Of a stretch of 64,000 nt of DNA, positions 22,101 through 33,092 are shown piece by piece (positions within the stretch are counted from its first letter, which is position 1; each line of letters starts with the position of its first letter). The notes beneath the pieces were generated by a model. It did not search any database. It had not been told where the DNA came from and was given only the letters and a program-made list of their open reading frames with translations. The stretch covers positions 102,302,311 through 102,366,310 of the forward strand of contig CM043947.1 of the NCBI GenBank assembly GCA_014529385.2, read 5' to 3'. Both the position numbers and the translations under genes were made by a program. The DNA is from Adiantum capillus-veneris. Lineage: Eukaryota; Streptophyta; Polypodiopsida; Polypodiales; Pteridaceae.

Positions 22101-22568
22101 GTAGAGGAAGACTGGCCAGGACACTTATGGAAAAAAGTTAGAGAGATCAATGATGGGAGCCTAACTCTAAAGTCATCTCCTATAGAGGAAGTTTGGTTGG
22201 ATAACCTACCTACTGATATGAACATGGATGTACAGTCCTTGTATGGGGATTTCGGATTTGAAGCTTCAGGAATGTCGAAACCATTGACCTTGAAAACATT
22301 ACCTTCTTACTTGGGAGATAACAAAGATGAATCCATAGTGTGTAAGACCACTCAAGTAAAAAGAGCTGAACATACCCTAGAAGTAGACAACATTCATTCA
22401 ATCATGTCTACACCCATCCAATGCACTCTTACCTTGGGAGAACTGTTAAAACTCAGACCATACTTATGGAATGATCTACAGAAAACCCTAGAGAAGGTGG
22501 GGATAACGGGGCTAATCTCAAAAAAATTGGAAAAATTAAAAAACAAAATGGAGAACAAAGAGATTTGA
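19167..22568 (+). pseudogene. Gypsy gag polyprotein, truncated copy
   Basis: Read in several frames: N-terminus MNLRSGRVLGNQGILGETSS (19167), a segment with MKIVYTFKIKDKG (19778), the Retrotrans_gag core MTLEGKALTWSQNIPLRSVI (20289) with IYRFKQKHGQSIEDC, then zinc knuckle CHNCGVDDHWKIEC and an unusual CIQCCKNGEHFLEDC (CX2CX5HX4C) at about 21320-21450, then a basic tail RIKRSRSKRYEMRKQKQR. Stops at 20508, 20985, 21930 and elsewhere break the frame. It would form the retroelement capsid and bind RNA. It is about 90-95% like the minus copy by eye. Confidence 0.88.
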
Positions 22569-22577
22569 TCTGTTTCA

Positions 22578-22995
22578 ATGAACAAAGTCGGAGAATATTA
22601 CGAAGGAGAAGAAGGAAACACCACCCTTCCAATGAAATATAACGTCATTGAAACCATGGAAATACTGGATAGTGGAGTAGGCATAGCCATAGCCATGAAA
22701 GCAGTATGGGAATCCTGGGGACAACCAGCGATTAGAAAAACTCGAATGAAATTGCAATTGGCTGACGGACACATTGAGAGACCATTAGGGCTGCTTGAAA
22801 AGGTGATAGTCAATTCCTGTGGAATTGAATATCAACACACTTTTTCCATAGTAGACTTTGGGAAAACTAAATTATGAAATCATATTGGGAAGACCTTTCA
22901 TGCGACAGGTACAACTTATCCAAGATTTGGGAAACAATTATCTGTACTTGAAGCAAGTGGGATCTATAACAAGAGTAGATCTAAAAGATCACACT
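22578..22995 (+). pseudogene. Gypsy aspartic protease, truncated copy
   Basis: Encodes MNKVGEYYEGEEGNTTLPMK, the active-site region EILDSGVGIAIAMKAVWESW and the C-terminal IILGRPFMRQV after a frameshift near 22865. The retropepsin DSG is followed by VG, where DSGA or DTGA is usual. Homology to the full element ends at about 22995. Confidence 0.8.
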
Positions 22996-22996
22996 T

Positions 22997-23543
22997 CAAC
23001 CCTGACGCAAATGCATATGTTTGCACAATCTCTAGAGCCTTCCTGATCACCTAAGGACAAGCTTTGAGAAAGAGTAGTAAATCATCCACAAACAACTTCG
23101 CCATAAGTTGGTTCTTATTGGGAAGGGATAGCCCTTGGATCTCCCCTCTTGCAATATCTTCTTCAAGCATCACCACCAGGGGATGAGATCCAATGGCAAA
23201 CAATAGGGGAGCTAGTGGATATCCTTACTTAATAGATCATTTTGCCTCAAAAGCCCCCACAATCCGCTCATGAAATAATAGCTTAGACTGGCTACCAGTA
23301 CCCAATACGCTAACCAACCAACACATCCTCTGTCTAAAGCCTAGTGATTTCATGACGTCTTTGATAAAGGACCATGTCATCCTATCATATTCTTTCCGAT
23401 TTAAGTAATATACACTTTTTCTTAGTGAATGATGCGTACTCTATGTCAACCATTGCTGCCAAAATGTTGTCGTAGATAGACCTTCCTTTAATAAATCCAT
23501 GTTGGTGAGGCGTGATAACCTTGTTGGGAATAGGAGCGAGCCT
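22997..23543 (-). pseudogene. LINE reverse transcriptase fragment (3' part of the split LINE)
   Basis: On the minus strand it encodes LRLAPIPNKVITPHQHGFIK and GRSIYDNILAAMVDIEYASF, then WSFIKDVMKSLGFRQRM, GYPLAPLLFAIGSHPLVVML and the active-site block MAKLFVDDLLLFLKAC. These are ordered LINE RT motifs, with the FxDD core intact. Several frameshifts and stops interrupt it. It continues directly from the LINE half at 40473 onward, across the gypsy insertion. Confidence 0.9.
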
Positions 23544-23548
23544 AAGAG

Positions 23549-24437
23549 TGTGGGACGCGTGTCTAACCTCGCCATCCTATCTTATTGCAGTATTAGCATT
23601 AAATTGTCAATCCATGGGATGAAGCCGACTCGACTAGTGCATAGAGGCTACAAGAGGTTGTCAATCTCTCGGAAAACAACTAACAACTCGCATCTAACTC
23701 AAGCTACACTCAAGTGACTGAAATCACCAAAACCCAATCGCTCATAGGTAAGCAAATCACATCCGTTACAGCATCAAATGACATCCAAACGTAATGAAAC
23801 TTCTAGGACATATTTATAAGACCTAAGCACACTTTAGGTCAAGTTCCAAAATCGCGATTATTAACAGCAAAGGATTTTTGACCTAGTCATTTTCTATCCA
23901 GAATGCATCTAAATGCTTAGCAATGATGCCCCAATACCCCGCCTATGCTTAGTTTTTGATTTAAAAGTGTAAATTCCTAGTTATGATGAAATCAAGCTGC
24001 GGGTCGGCGATGCCAAAAGCTACAAAATACTGTGATGTGTTTATGTCAATGCGTAACGCTCTTACCTGCGTTTGCAATGCAACAAACGCGACTGCAATGT
24101 GACAACCAGGAAGGGAGTAGGAAGCGCGAGAAGGAGAGGAGTGAGCGACGTTAGCTCACGTTGTGTATTTTATTATCCAAAAACCTTTATAATACTTACA
24201 AAAATTGGCTTTTATACCTTAGCCAAGGTTTTTGGTGGTCAAAACTAATAATCTGGGAGTTCTACCAAAGATGGGTAATGACAGGTTGATACAATCTGGA
24301 AGCTTGTAGCTCCGGCTCATTAATTAAAAAGTTTATCCAAGAAAATAGGAGTTACAATATTCCCGATTTATCAAAATTATAAGTATGTTACAATGAGAAC
24401 TCCGAAAAATGGTATTCATGTTAGCTTGCTGCTAACA
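23549..24437 (-). repeat. 3' LTR of the 16.9-kb gypsy element
   Basis: Plus strand starts TGTGGGACGCGTG and ends GCTGCTAACA, 889 bp. Flanked inside by the polypurine tract (minus strand GAGGAGGGCGGGAA, 24438-24452). Confidence 0.92.
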
Positions 24438-24476
24438 TTCCCGCCCTCCTCGCCTGTGTCGTCCCTTGAAACAGCT

Positions 24477-27400
24477 TTATGGGCTGAAGTAGTCTTCGGG
24501 CTGGCGGTTGGCGAGGCGGTCTTTAAGCGCACTTAGTGCCTTTTGGTATCTTATCTTCCTTTCTTTATTTGATACTTGCAAAAACTGCGTAGTTACTCTA
24601 TTCTTCAGCTCCACTTCTGAGTAGCCTACAAACCTTGATGTGAGGTTGCTGATCACTGGCGCAAATATCTTCGTTTGCCAGGTGAGGAATCCCGTGTAGA
24701 ACACTTCCTCGAACGTCAGCATATTGTGTGAAGGTAGAAACATGCATCTAGCGTAGAATCCATAGAGGACTTCTTCGAAAGGTTGGCCACTAAGATCACA
24801 TCACAAACCTTTATTACCCTCAAGGAATGACATCCAAGGGGTGCCTGCTTGCTCTGGTTCATTGAACACTTCGATGCATGTGAGTAGCATTCGGTAGATC
24901 TTATATAGTGTAGCACATGACAAATCTGGTAGACTTTTAAAGAATGACATGGCGCCCTTTAGGGTTTTCACCATGTATTCTTCAGTCGCTGATCCCTTTT
25001 CTGGAGCAGGCAATCTGGAGTAGTTTAGCCAAGTCGGCCACTTATTGAGTAGTGCCTCATGTGCTATCCAGGTCCTTACTCTTGGTAGAGGACAGAAAGC
25101 CGCACTCGTGAACAAAATTAAGTCAACCAGCTCAACCTCCACTTCAAGTGGTCTTTATCTATGCCCTCGACTTGCATGTCTGCGTAAAGCCTTTCTTTTA
25201 CCTGTAACTCCACTTTTATCAGAGGGTATGGCAGGGGATGTTGGTGCCATTGGACATTGATTTGATTGGGAATGAGTTTTATAACATTGATGGAGTGAAG
25301 AACTCTCATTTCCCAATCCATCGCTGCCTTCCACTGCTCATCTACCTCTTGTGTAATCTTTTCTTTCAGTGCATCTTCTTCAGCCTTTGAGAGATGGACC
25401 ATGGGCAGTGTGTCTTCTTCTGTAATGGTGACCTGAAAATCTTCCTCACCACTCAGCTCTACTGTGGATTGTGTCTCTAGTTCAACAAATGATACTGAGG
25501 ATATTTTTATTTGAAACTGCTCCAAAGTGCGTGCCTCTTCTTGCCTTTTTGGCTTTCCCTCTCTCAGTTAGCTGGTTGGCTCTTTTGAGTTCAGTTATCT
25601 CCTTCAGCAGTTCATCTTCTCTTTGGACCTGCACCAAGGCCAGGTCTCTGTGCTGAGATTGCTCTAACTTTAGTTCCAGCTCGAGGTCCTTGTTTTTTTT
25701 ATATCAATGCTTTGTAGACCTCGTATGTTCCTTTGATCGAGGCTACGGTTGGATTCTCTCGATTTGCAGCAAGAAAATTGCCTGATTATTTATTATTTGT
25801 TTTGAGTATTGTAGAGAAGCGTTCATGACATCCAACTGCACTTGAATCTTCTGAGTTGACAGGGTTGTTGTTAGAAGTTTGTTTGTAACTTCTGTCGGCT
25901 GTTCATCGTTTGCTTTGCAAGCATCTCACAACTTTGTAAGTAGGTCACCTAACTCCTCCATCTCCTTCTGCTGTTTATCTCTTGCTAGCTGATGTTGTTC
26001 AGCTTCATCTTTCATTTCCTACACTTGCTTTTGTAGATGGGTGATGACATTTAATCTGTCTTCTAACTCTCCTTGGAGAGCGTCAATCACCATCTCTAGC
26101 TCTTTAGCCTTTGTGCTACGGCTGAGTGCTTCTGATCGGAGTCTTTCTGTCATATCCTGCATTTGCCTTGCATATTTGTTGACTTGCTTGCCAGTCTTCA
26201 TTTCTTGCTAGCTGCCTAGATGTCTTGGTGGTCTCTTGTGTCTCTCTCGGCTGCGTCATGGCGGCTAGTTGTTCTTGCCATTGAGGCTATGGTTGGCCTT
26301 CTTCTGCTTTGTCATCTTGAGGCTTTGTGGATGCCTCATCCTTTTCTTGTTGTGTTGAGGTAGAAGGTGTTGACTCGGACTTTGTCGTGTCCTCTTGTGC
26401 AGTACTTGTTTCCTTTCTTGGCTCAGGTTCTTTCTCTTTTTGTTGCTCTTGTGTAGCAGTAGCCTATTGTGCAGATTCTTTTGCTTCTTTTGATTCATAT
26501 TCTGTCTCTTTGGCGGGCTTAGCTTTTGTGGATTTTGTTGTTGGTGATGGTGGTGGGCTTGGAATAGGGTTATCCTGTTGTTCCGTAGGCGGTGAAGTGG
26601 GTCGGGGAGGCTCGCGACCTTGGTTGTGTTGTGCCTCTTCCCTTGCCGGTTCCTCGGCTTGTCTCTGGTCCTTCGCCTCTTTTGCTTTCATGCCTCTTCT
26701 TGGGCTTCTTTCAACTTTAGGCCTTCTGCTTCTTGATACATTTTTTCCAAGGATTCTGTTGGATCTTCAAATTGCTTCCTGGTATGATGCTTTGTCCTTG
26801 GTCCCTTAAGTCCACTAGGCACCCATTTTTCCGGGTCCTTTCCTTGTGCTTGTGGGCTGCGTTGGTATGCATGTTTCTCTCTTTCAAACCGGGCTTGCTT
26901 TTGCACGGGTTCTTCTTGGTGTGCAGCCAGGGCTTTTCTCTTCATTTCCTCTCTTCGTGCTCTCTTTTCCTCATTATCTGAGCTTCCACTGTTGTGTCTT
27001 TCCAGCGTGCTTTCAGCTGACTCTTCATTAGATTTGTAGGATCTCTTGGATGATCTTGTAGCTCAAGGATATGGGTGAGCTGACAGTATCCAAGTGTTTT
27101 GGTCTGGAGCAGGTGGTAGGTTGTCAGCCATGCCGATGACATGGTATGCAATCCTTGTCAATATCCCTGGTGCACCCAGGTAAGTAATATTTCCTTCTTT
27201 CTTTGTGCCTTTTAGAGTGGTCAAGACATATTGTGCGTGGTCCATTGGTTGTGTGGTTGTTGACTTGAGGACTTGCGTGAAAGTGGTGGCAACCGCATGA
27301 TTTGGCATGGTATACCTTGGTGGCCTTTTAGCCAGGAACTGGAAGTGTTGTTGGTATAACCTAGCTGGCTCTTCCACCTGCTTGTGAATTAGGTCTGCAA

Positions 27401-27818
27401 AGGTGGCTGCGGTGGTTTCTTTGGTGAAAGTACTTGCCGTTTTTCTGTCCCTTGTCCTCATCGTCATTCCTTCTATAGGCAGTCTGAGTGCTTTTGCCAC
27501 TATTTCTTTGGTTATCACCACTTCAACTTTATTCCCCTGAGGGTCAGAAATCTGGGCAGTTCCATCTTCTTTGATCGTGGATAAAATCTCATAAGCTTTT
27601 TGGAAATCCACACCACATGGCTCCAGTTCATAGAAATCTCTGAGTCCTAGCTTGCGGTTGGCTTCTTTGGTCTCGGGCTTTGTGGCGAAATCATACACTT
27701 CTTTCGGTAGGAGTTGAAACTCTACCTGATGTCCCTTCTCACTCTTGAATATGCTAGTGAACACTGTGGTGTGATGCTTGAAAGATAGGCTGCCTTGGCG
27801 GCTTTGACTGAATCTCAA
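24477..27818 (-). pseudogene. ORF3: extra 3' ORF of the gypsy element, unknown function
   Basis: About 1,100 codons in fragments. The N-terminal part (27818-27066) is hydrophilic with HHTTVFTSIFKSEKGHQVEF, ISDPQGNKVEVVITKEIVAK and ITYLGAPGILTRIAYHVI, loosely resembling the ATHILA ORF1 or putative plant transposon protein regions. A TGA at 27063-27065 interrupts it, and the same frame continues with a charged, Pro/Glu-rich region, frameshift near 26690. Then follows a coiled-coil-like segment (MTERLRSEALSRSTKAKELE, 26019-26201) and a C-terminal globular region (25525-24477). It lies where Athila-like elements carry an env-like gene, but I see no clear signal peptide or membrane segment. Function unknown. 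Confidence 0.6.
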
Positions 27819-27839
27819 TCTAGTTGGTATGCAGGCAGC

Positions 27840-28830
27840 TCCTGCAATTTTTCTTTATGGTTGAGCTTCTTCTTGGCCCTCTCTGCTGCTTGCATGGTTC
27901 CTGTTCAGTGAATAGAGTGTCACAATTAGTAGATTTGTTTGATTTTTCTCTGAAATGTCCTTGAGTTTGAAATGCTGACAATTTTGGTCCAATTTTCTTC
28001 AAATCAATTTTTGAACAAGCATAGATGCATAAAAACATGCGAGGAGCAAAATTGTAAAGTCCAAACAAATTTTTGCAATCAAAGTAACTAATCGCGATTA
28101 TATATAGCTGAGTATTTTTTTAACATTTCGCAAACTTAGCATCACAGGCTTGAAGTATATACCAAATACATACTCTGAGTGAAATATGGGCTCATTTGGA
28201 TGCATAGGGTGAAAATGGTACCAGATTTTGGCTTTAGGTCTCTGAAATAGTAGATATAATTTAAATTTGAGATTTTTGAGCTCCAAATTGGTTCAAACTT
28301 GGTTCGTGGGCTTAACACATCATGTACTTTGGATGTATGATGAAAAAATATCAAAATTCCTCCATTTTAGCTAGAAAGTAAATAATCACGATTATTAACA
28401 TTTCTACCAAAATCAACATTTTTTTTGTACAAGTTGGTTCTAGGCATTGTATAGACCCTGAGTATGTGATATGAGGTGATTTGAATCAAGAAATGTGGTC
28501 CATAACCCAAAAATTGGCTTGCAAAGACTTCTTTGCATTTTCTAGCAATTTTCCAAGTTATAGGTGCTCATTTTGGCTCATACTTGATTTTTGGCATGTA
28601 ATAGGTGTATATACATGATAGGTGAGGTGATGATACAATTTCCAAGCAAAAATAGTGCAAAAGTAAATAATCGCGATTATTTATAGCAATCACAAATTTT
28701 TTGCGAAACTTACAAATTTTGACCTAAACACATTCTATACACCTAAAACAAGTCCTAAATTGAATTTGATCAAGTTTGGTCTTGCCGGCATAGCTTTGTG
28801 CTTTGTCGAGTTTGAAATCTTTGATTTTTG
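27840..28830. repeat. Second palindrome array in the gypsy element
   Basis: Three palindrome sites at 28084-28105, 28378-28399 and 28663-28684, spaced 294 and 285 bases, with the same core ATAATCGCGATTA (28378 has CAC for CGC). Flanking sequence resembles the array at 17520-19140 and reads in the same plus-strand direction, hence opposite to the direction of its host element. It lies between the WVPK region and ORF3. Confidence 0.85.
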
Positions 28831-30100
28831 TGACTATACTGCCTTGTTGAGTTGGTCAGTCAATTTTGAGGCTTTGGACTTGTCCGCAACATAGTCGTGA
28901 AGCAACTCATCCAATTCTAGCTCACTTGGAGTCAGTTTGACCCCGTATGTCGAATTTGATGCTTTGTAGCCTTCAAGCCGTTTTTTGCTTTTCGAGGGCT
29001 TTGCTTGATTGATTTCACTAAACCAATCATAAACATTGTATATGAACCTCGTAGGCAAGCTATCTGTGGAGTCAGATCAGAATTCTGGCATCTGCCAAAA
29101 ACCTAGCTTTTCTATTGGAGACTCTCTCGACCCCTACCAAATGGTCAACTGATGATATAGAAAGGTTTTATTATGTTAGGGCATGTTGCAGTTCAAATCC
29201 CATCTGATTTGGTCGAGCTAACAGGCTGCTATGGTCAATTTTTGGTTGTAGGTCTTCGTGCACTGCTCGATGTCTAGGGCTTTTTCTATGGGTTTAGACT
29301 AGCTATTGGCCATACAAAATGGATCATTGATGAGTAAAGAACTTATCCTCATGTCTCGTGTGAGACGGCGCTGAAAACAGACAATTGTAGACTCCGGAAA
29401 AGACGTGCGAAAGAGGTCGAAAAGCTCTCTCTGCAAAGGCCACAAGTGGAAATGAGGTGGTTTTAGACTACCTTGGATATCTATACCCGGACTTCCTGAA
29501 CCCATTTTCCCCAGATTCCCTAATTAGTTCTACTAGGCTGTGAAATCTATGTTAGACTCAAAAATTTCCTTGATCGGATTCTTGTAGCTCATTCTGCAAG
29601 AATTTTGCAAAAGTAGGTCTGGCTGCCTAATTTAGGCTTCCCGCTTCCATCTTCTAATTTCATTGAAAATTTTTGTGCTTGTCCACATTGTCTTTGTGAT
29701 CACCATCGTGTCTTCCATTTTTCAATTTGAGCTTCCTTGCTATTTATTATTAATTTTTGACATGTTTATTAAAAAATAAAAGAAAATAACAAAATACTCT
29801 AAAAAAGTAAAGTGAAAATCCAATAATTAAGAAAATCCATTGAAAAACACAACATTATTGTTTGTTGTTGGATTTTTTTATTTTTAAGTTTCATTATCAA
29901 TAAAAATAATGAAAAATAACAAAAAAGACTATTTTTTAATGATTTTCTAATAGTATATACACTAGGTACACTCATGGGAAGATATTATGAGTGAATTTTT
30001 CCTTGATGATGAATTATAAGGGCATTATTAGGTAATTTTGCAAAAAATCACACGTTAACATCGAACTTTTTCCTCCCTCTTCAAACATTGCCCTTAATTA
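28831..30100 (-). other. Spacer in the gypsy element, little coding signal
   Basis: A 74-codon frame at 29058-28834 (YDWFSEINQAKPSKSKKRLE, ELELDELLHDYVADKSKA) and a 68-codon frame at 29505-29299 are open but unassigned. 29690-30060 is AT-rich with A and T runs and no ORF. The tail at 30090-30150 repeats TTACTTAGTGA twice. Confidence 0.45.
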
Positions 30101-30125
30101 CTTAGTGAGTTAGTGCCTTAATTAC

Positions 30126-31262
30126 TTAGTGACTTAGTGCCCTTCCACCCCTCTTAGATGGCATACTTCGAGACGACTGTGTACAATGGATTGAACAATC
30201 GTGTCTATGCATAGCCGTGGTTGGCTCTACCATGCTTTGAAGATCAATGCAGTTCAAACCAATATGCTGTGCAAGAGGTGGGTCTTGAGTAATTAACTCA
30301 AGGGTTTCTGATGTCGAGGCTTTTTGATGCTGTCTTTCAAAGAGAAAATCTTGTAGCTTGTGTGCTCTCTGCTTGATAGTGCCATCAGGATGCTTCAGCA
30401 CACCGATTGCTTGAGCTGTTGGTAGCACTTTTGTCTGTGTTGAGCTTTTTCTCGCCATTGGTAGTTTGGTTTGCTTGTTGCTGTATGGTGTGGTGGAGTC
30501 TTCTAAGACTTAACTCTCCATTGCTTGATTGGTTTTACGGTTAGCGCAGAAGATAAGTTCTCCTTTTTCTTCCAAACCCAATTCATGTTAGGTTCCTTGC
30601 TCGGAGATGCTCGTCTCTATGTTTTTACCCTTGGAACCTTCTTTTGTTTTGTCGGTGATGTTTTGGGCACCCAGATTTGAATCGGCTTATCCTTAAGCTG
30701 TGCTTTGGGTATCCAAATTTGCCTGACTCCTTGCATGCTACTTGTAGCATTTTCTTGTTGAGGGGATGGAGAAGATTGATTACTTCGTGGTTTGGTCTGC
30801 TGATTTCTTCCTTTCTATTCTTCCTTGCTTGGTGCAATTGAAATAATGAATTGCCCGCCTTTAGGTGATAGCTTGAGCTGATTTGTATCCCAATCTGGTA
30901 GTACTTTTTATGTCCGCATCAAGGGAATTCCAAGAATCATCGTTTCATTCATGTGTTCATCTGGTAAGCATACAAACTGATGAGGACATGGACATCCATG
31001 TACTATCACGTTCAAGTTGACTACTCCCAATGTTGGGGTTGGGTTCTTGTTGCATCCTTTGATTGTCGCTATTCCTGCCAATGCTGACTTGTTGCCTTCT
31101 TGTACATGGAATAACTGACTGGATTTACTCTAGCTCCTATGTTGACCAAAGCATTGGTGCTATGATTGTTGAGCTGTAATTTGATGCACAGGTCCATTCC
31201 GTCTAGCCAGTCATCATCTGTTGAAACTGAATCTTTAGGTAATTCCCATTGTCGGTCATCTA
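30126..31262 (-). pseudogene. Second retropepsin-like domain with W(V/I)PK motifs, downstream of integrase
   Basis: On the minus strand from 31262: STDDDWLDGMDLCIKLQLNN, then ALVNIGARVNPVSYSMY, which matches the DDWLD...ALLDTGAKYNLLSY region at 62640-62480. The catalytic DTGA has become NIGA (31132-31143), so it is not an active protease. Further down come QIWIPKAQL and QIWVPKTSP (30720-30662) and an open 110-codon frame (30458-30126). In ordinary gypsy elements nothing like this follows integrase. Stops and frameshifts break it. Confidence 0.7.
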
Positions 31263-31399
31263 TTTCCAGAGTGTTGATGGGAATCGGTATCTGTTGATTC
31301 TTGAGAGAAGCTTTCCGTTTGAGTACCCAAAGTCGAGCTTCCTCTTGGGCTTCATCAATAACTTGCTATCGTTTTAATCTTTCTTTGCTTGACTGCATG

Positions 31400-32990
31400 C
31401 ATTCTTTCTAGCAATTCATTGGTTAGCGGAAAATTGTATTTCTTTAAACGAAATCCACTAATCCAATTAGCCATTGGTTCACCATCTAGGGTGGACAATT
31501 TTACGGCTCCACTTGAGATACATCTTCAATGATAAACGGTCCGTTTTCCTTTTTCTTAAACTTGGGAATGTGTTGCTTAAGGGAATAGACTAGAACTAAG
31601 TCCCCTTTCTTGAATATTTTTATGATTAAGTGGGAATCAAAAAACTGTTTTTGTTTCCGCTTTTGTGCATAGATGTGAACTACAACAGTTAGCCTTTGCT
31701 CATCTAGCTTTTCCAAATCTTCAAGTCTTTATGACAATTCATGTCCAGTCCACTCAAGATTCCGTGCTACCCTTAATGTCGGCAATAGAAATTCTATTGG
31801 CAGTATGGCATCAAGACCATAAACAAGGTTAAAGGGTGTAGCATTTAAAGCTGTTGAATGAAACTCGATAAGCCCATAGAGCAGCATGGAGATTCATTTC
31901 CCACTTTTTCCTTCCTAAACTAACCCTTTTGTCAGCACCGAGCTAAGAATTTTGTTCGTATGCTCAGCTTGTCCATTTGCTTGTGGGTGATAGGGAGCTG
32001 ATTTGTTATGGATGACCATAAACTCATTAAGCAAATACTCGATTACCTCATTGACGAAATGAGTTTCCCAATCACTGACAATTTCTATTGGCAGTCCATA
32101 TCTCGTAAATACATACTCATATAAGAATGCAACAATGGTTGTGGCATCATTCTTTTGAGTTGCTTTAGCCTTGGCCCACTTGGTAAAATAGTCCATAGCT
32201 ACAATGATATATTGAGCTTGGGCTCTATAAGCAGGTGGCTGTATTGGCCCAACAAAATCTATACCCCATTTTTCCAAATCTCTAGTCCCCCATCATTGGT
32301 TTTAAGGGCATGCTATCTGCACGAGTTGGCATTTTTGCTCGTTGACAAGCATCGCACCTTCGAACATATTCTTTGGCATCTGCAAAAAGCGTTGGCCACC
32401 ATATGCCTGCCATCAAGATTGCTCTTGCGGTGGTCTCACTAGAAAAGTGACCTGCAACTAATCCATCATGTGCTTCTTCTATAATCGAAATATACTCGTC
32501 TTCATTTGCACAAAGATGCAAATGTTGATCTTTACCTCTCCGATACAATTGGTTCCCAATAAGAGCATAGTCTCTTGCTTCAGTTTCAACTGCTCTTTGA
32601 CGGCCTTTACTCATATCCTCAGGAAGTGTTCGGCTTGATAAGTAAGTAAACAGATAGTTACTCCACTTAGGAACATGTGACATTTGAAACAATATACATG
32701 AGGTATGGGTGTTTGTTTATGACATTGAGGACAATCCTTTACAAAAGATCGAACATCACTCCTCATAGTCGGCCAAAATACTCCAAGTCTCAAGATTTGT
32801 TGCATAATTTGGTCTTCCGCAAAGTGAAGTCCTACTATGGTAACATGTTCTTGACTTAGGTACTGTTTTTTTTCCCTAGATTAATGCATCAAAGCAATAT
32901 TCCCTCTCGATTCTCTTTTGTATAGCCTACCGGCTAGTAATTGATACATAACCGATTGCTCAATTAATCCGATTGTAATAGGAAGTGGTA
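31400..32990 (-). pseudogene. Gypsy integrase with duplicated zinc-binding N-terminus
   Basis: The first HHCC-like module (about 32990-32700): YQLLAGRLYKRE, EHVTIVGLHFAEDQI, GVFWPTMRSDVRSFVKDCPQ with CPQCH. The second (about 32640-32330): NQLYRRGKDQHLHLC, EEAHDGLVAGHFSSETTARA, GIWWPT and CDACQRAK. The catalytic core (32277-31915) has WGIDFVGPI, IVSDWETHF (usual SDNG changed) and NGQAEHTNK, giving the D, D and E positions. The C-terminus (31716-31400) holds KGDLVLVYSLKQHIPKFKKK and NWISGFRLKKY. It would insert element cDNA. Frames differ between modules, so it is not a functional polyprotein. Confidence 0.88.
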
Positions 32991-33092
32991 TTTGTGAATC
33001 CACTTGAGCTATTGTCATCAATGACACCATGTTTTCCGACCATCAAGGTATCATTTCCACGGAGAACAAATAGGCATCTGGTAGATCATCGT

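Larger units (their letters stand above)
16270..22995 (+). mobile_element. Truncated gypsy element (5' half), plus strand
   Basis: It contains the 5' LTR (16270-17184), PBS, leader with palindrome array, gag and the protease start. It ends abruptly at about 22995, where a minus-strand LINE begins. It is colinear with the minus-strand element from 40467 down to about 35500, except for an extra 1.65 kb in the leader. No RT, integrase or 3' LTR is present in this copy. Confidence 0.9.

Noticed and set aside
21401-22225. Minus-strand ORFs opposite gag (60 to 73 codons), and their plus-strand equals at 36272-37286
   Set aside because: Shadows of the gag reading frames; they recur only because gag itself is duplicated in inverted orientation.
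26327-26981. Plus-strand ORFs of 160 and 82 codons opposite ORF3
   Set aside because: Ser/Cys/Val-rich antisense of the Glu/Lys/Pro-rich ORF3 segment; frame and composition fit the minus strand better.
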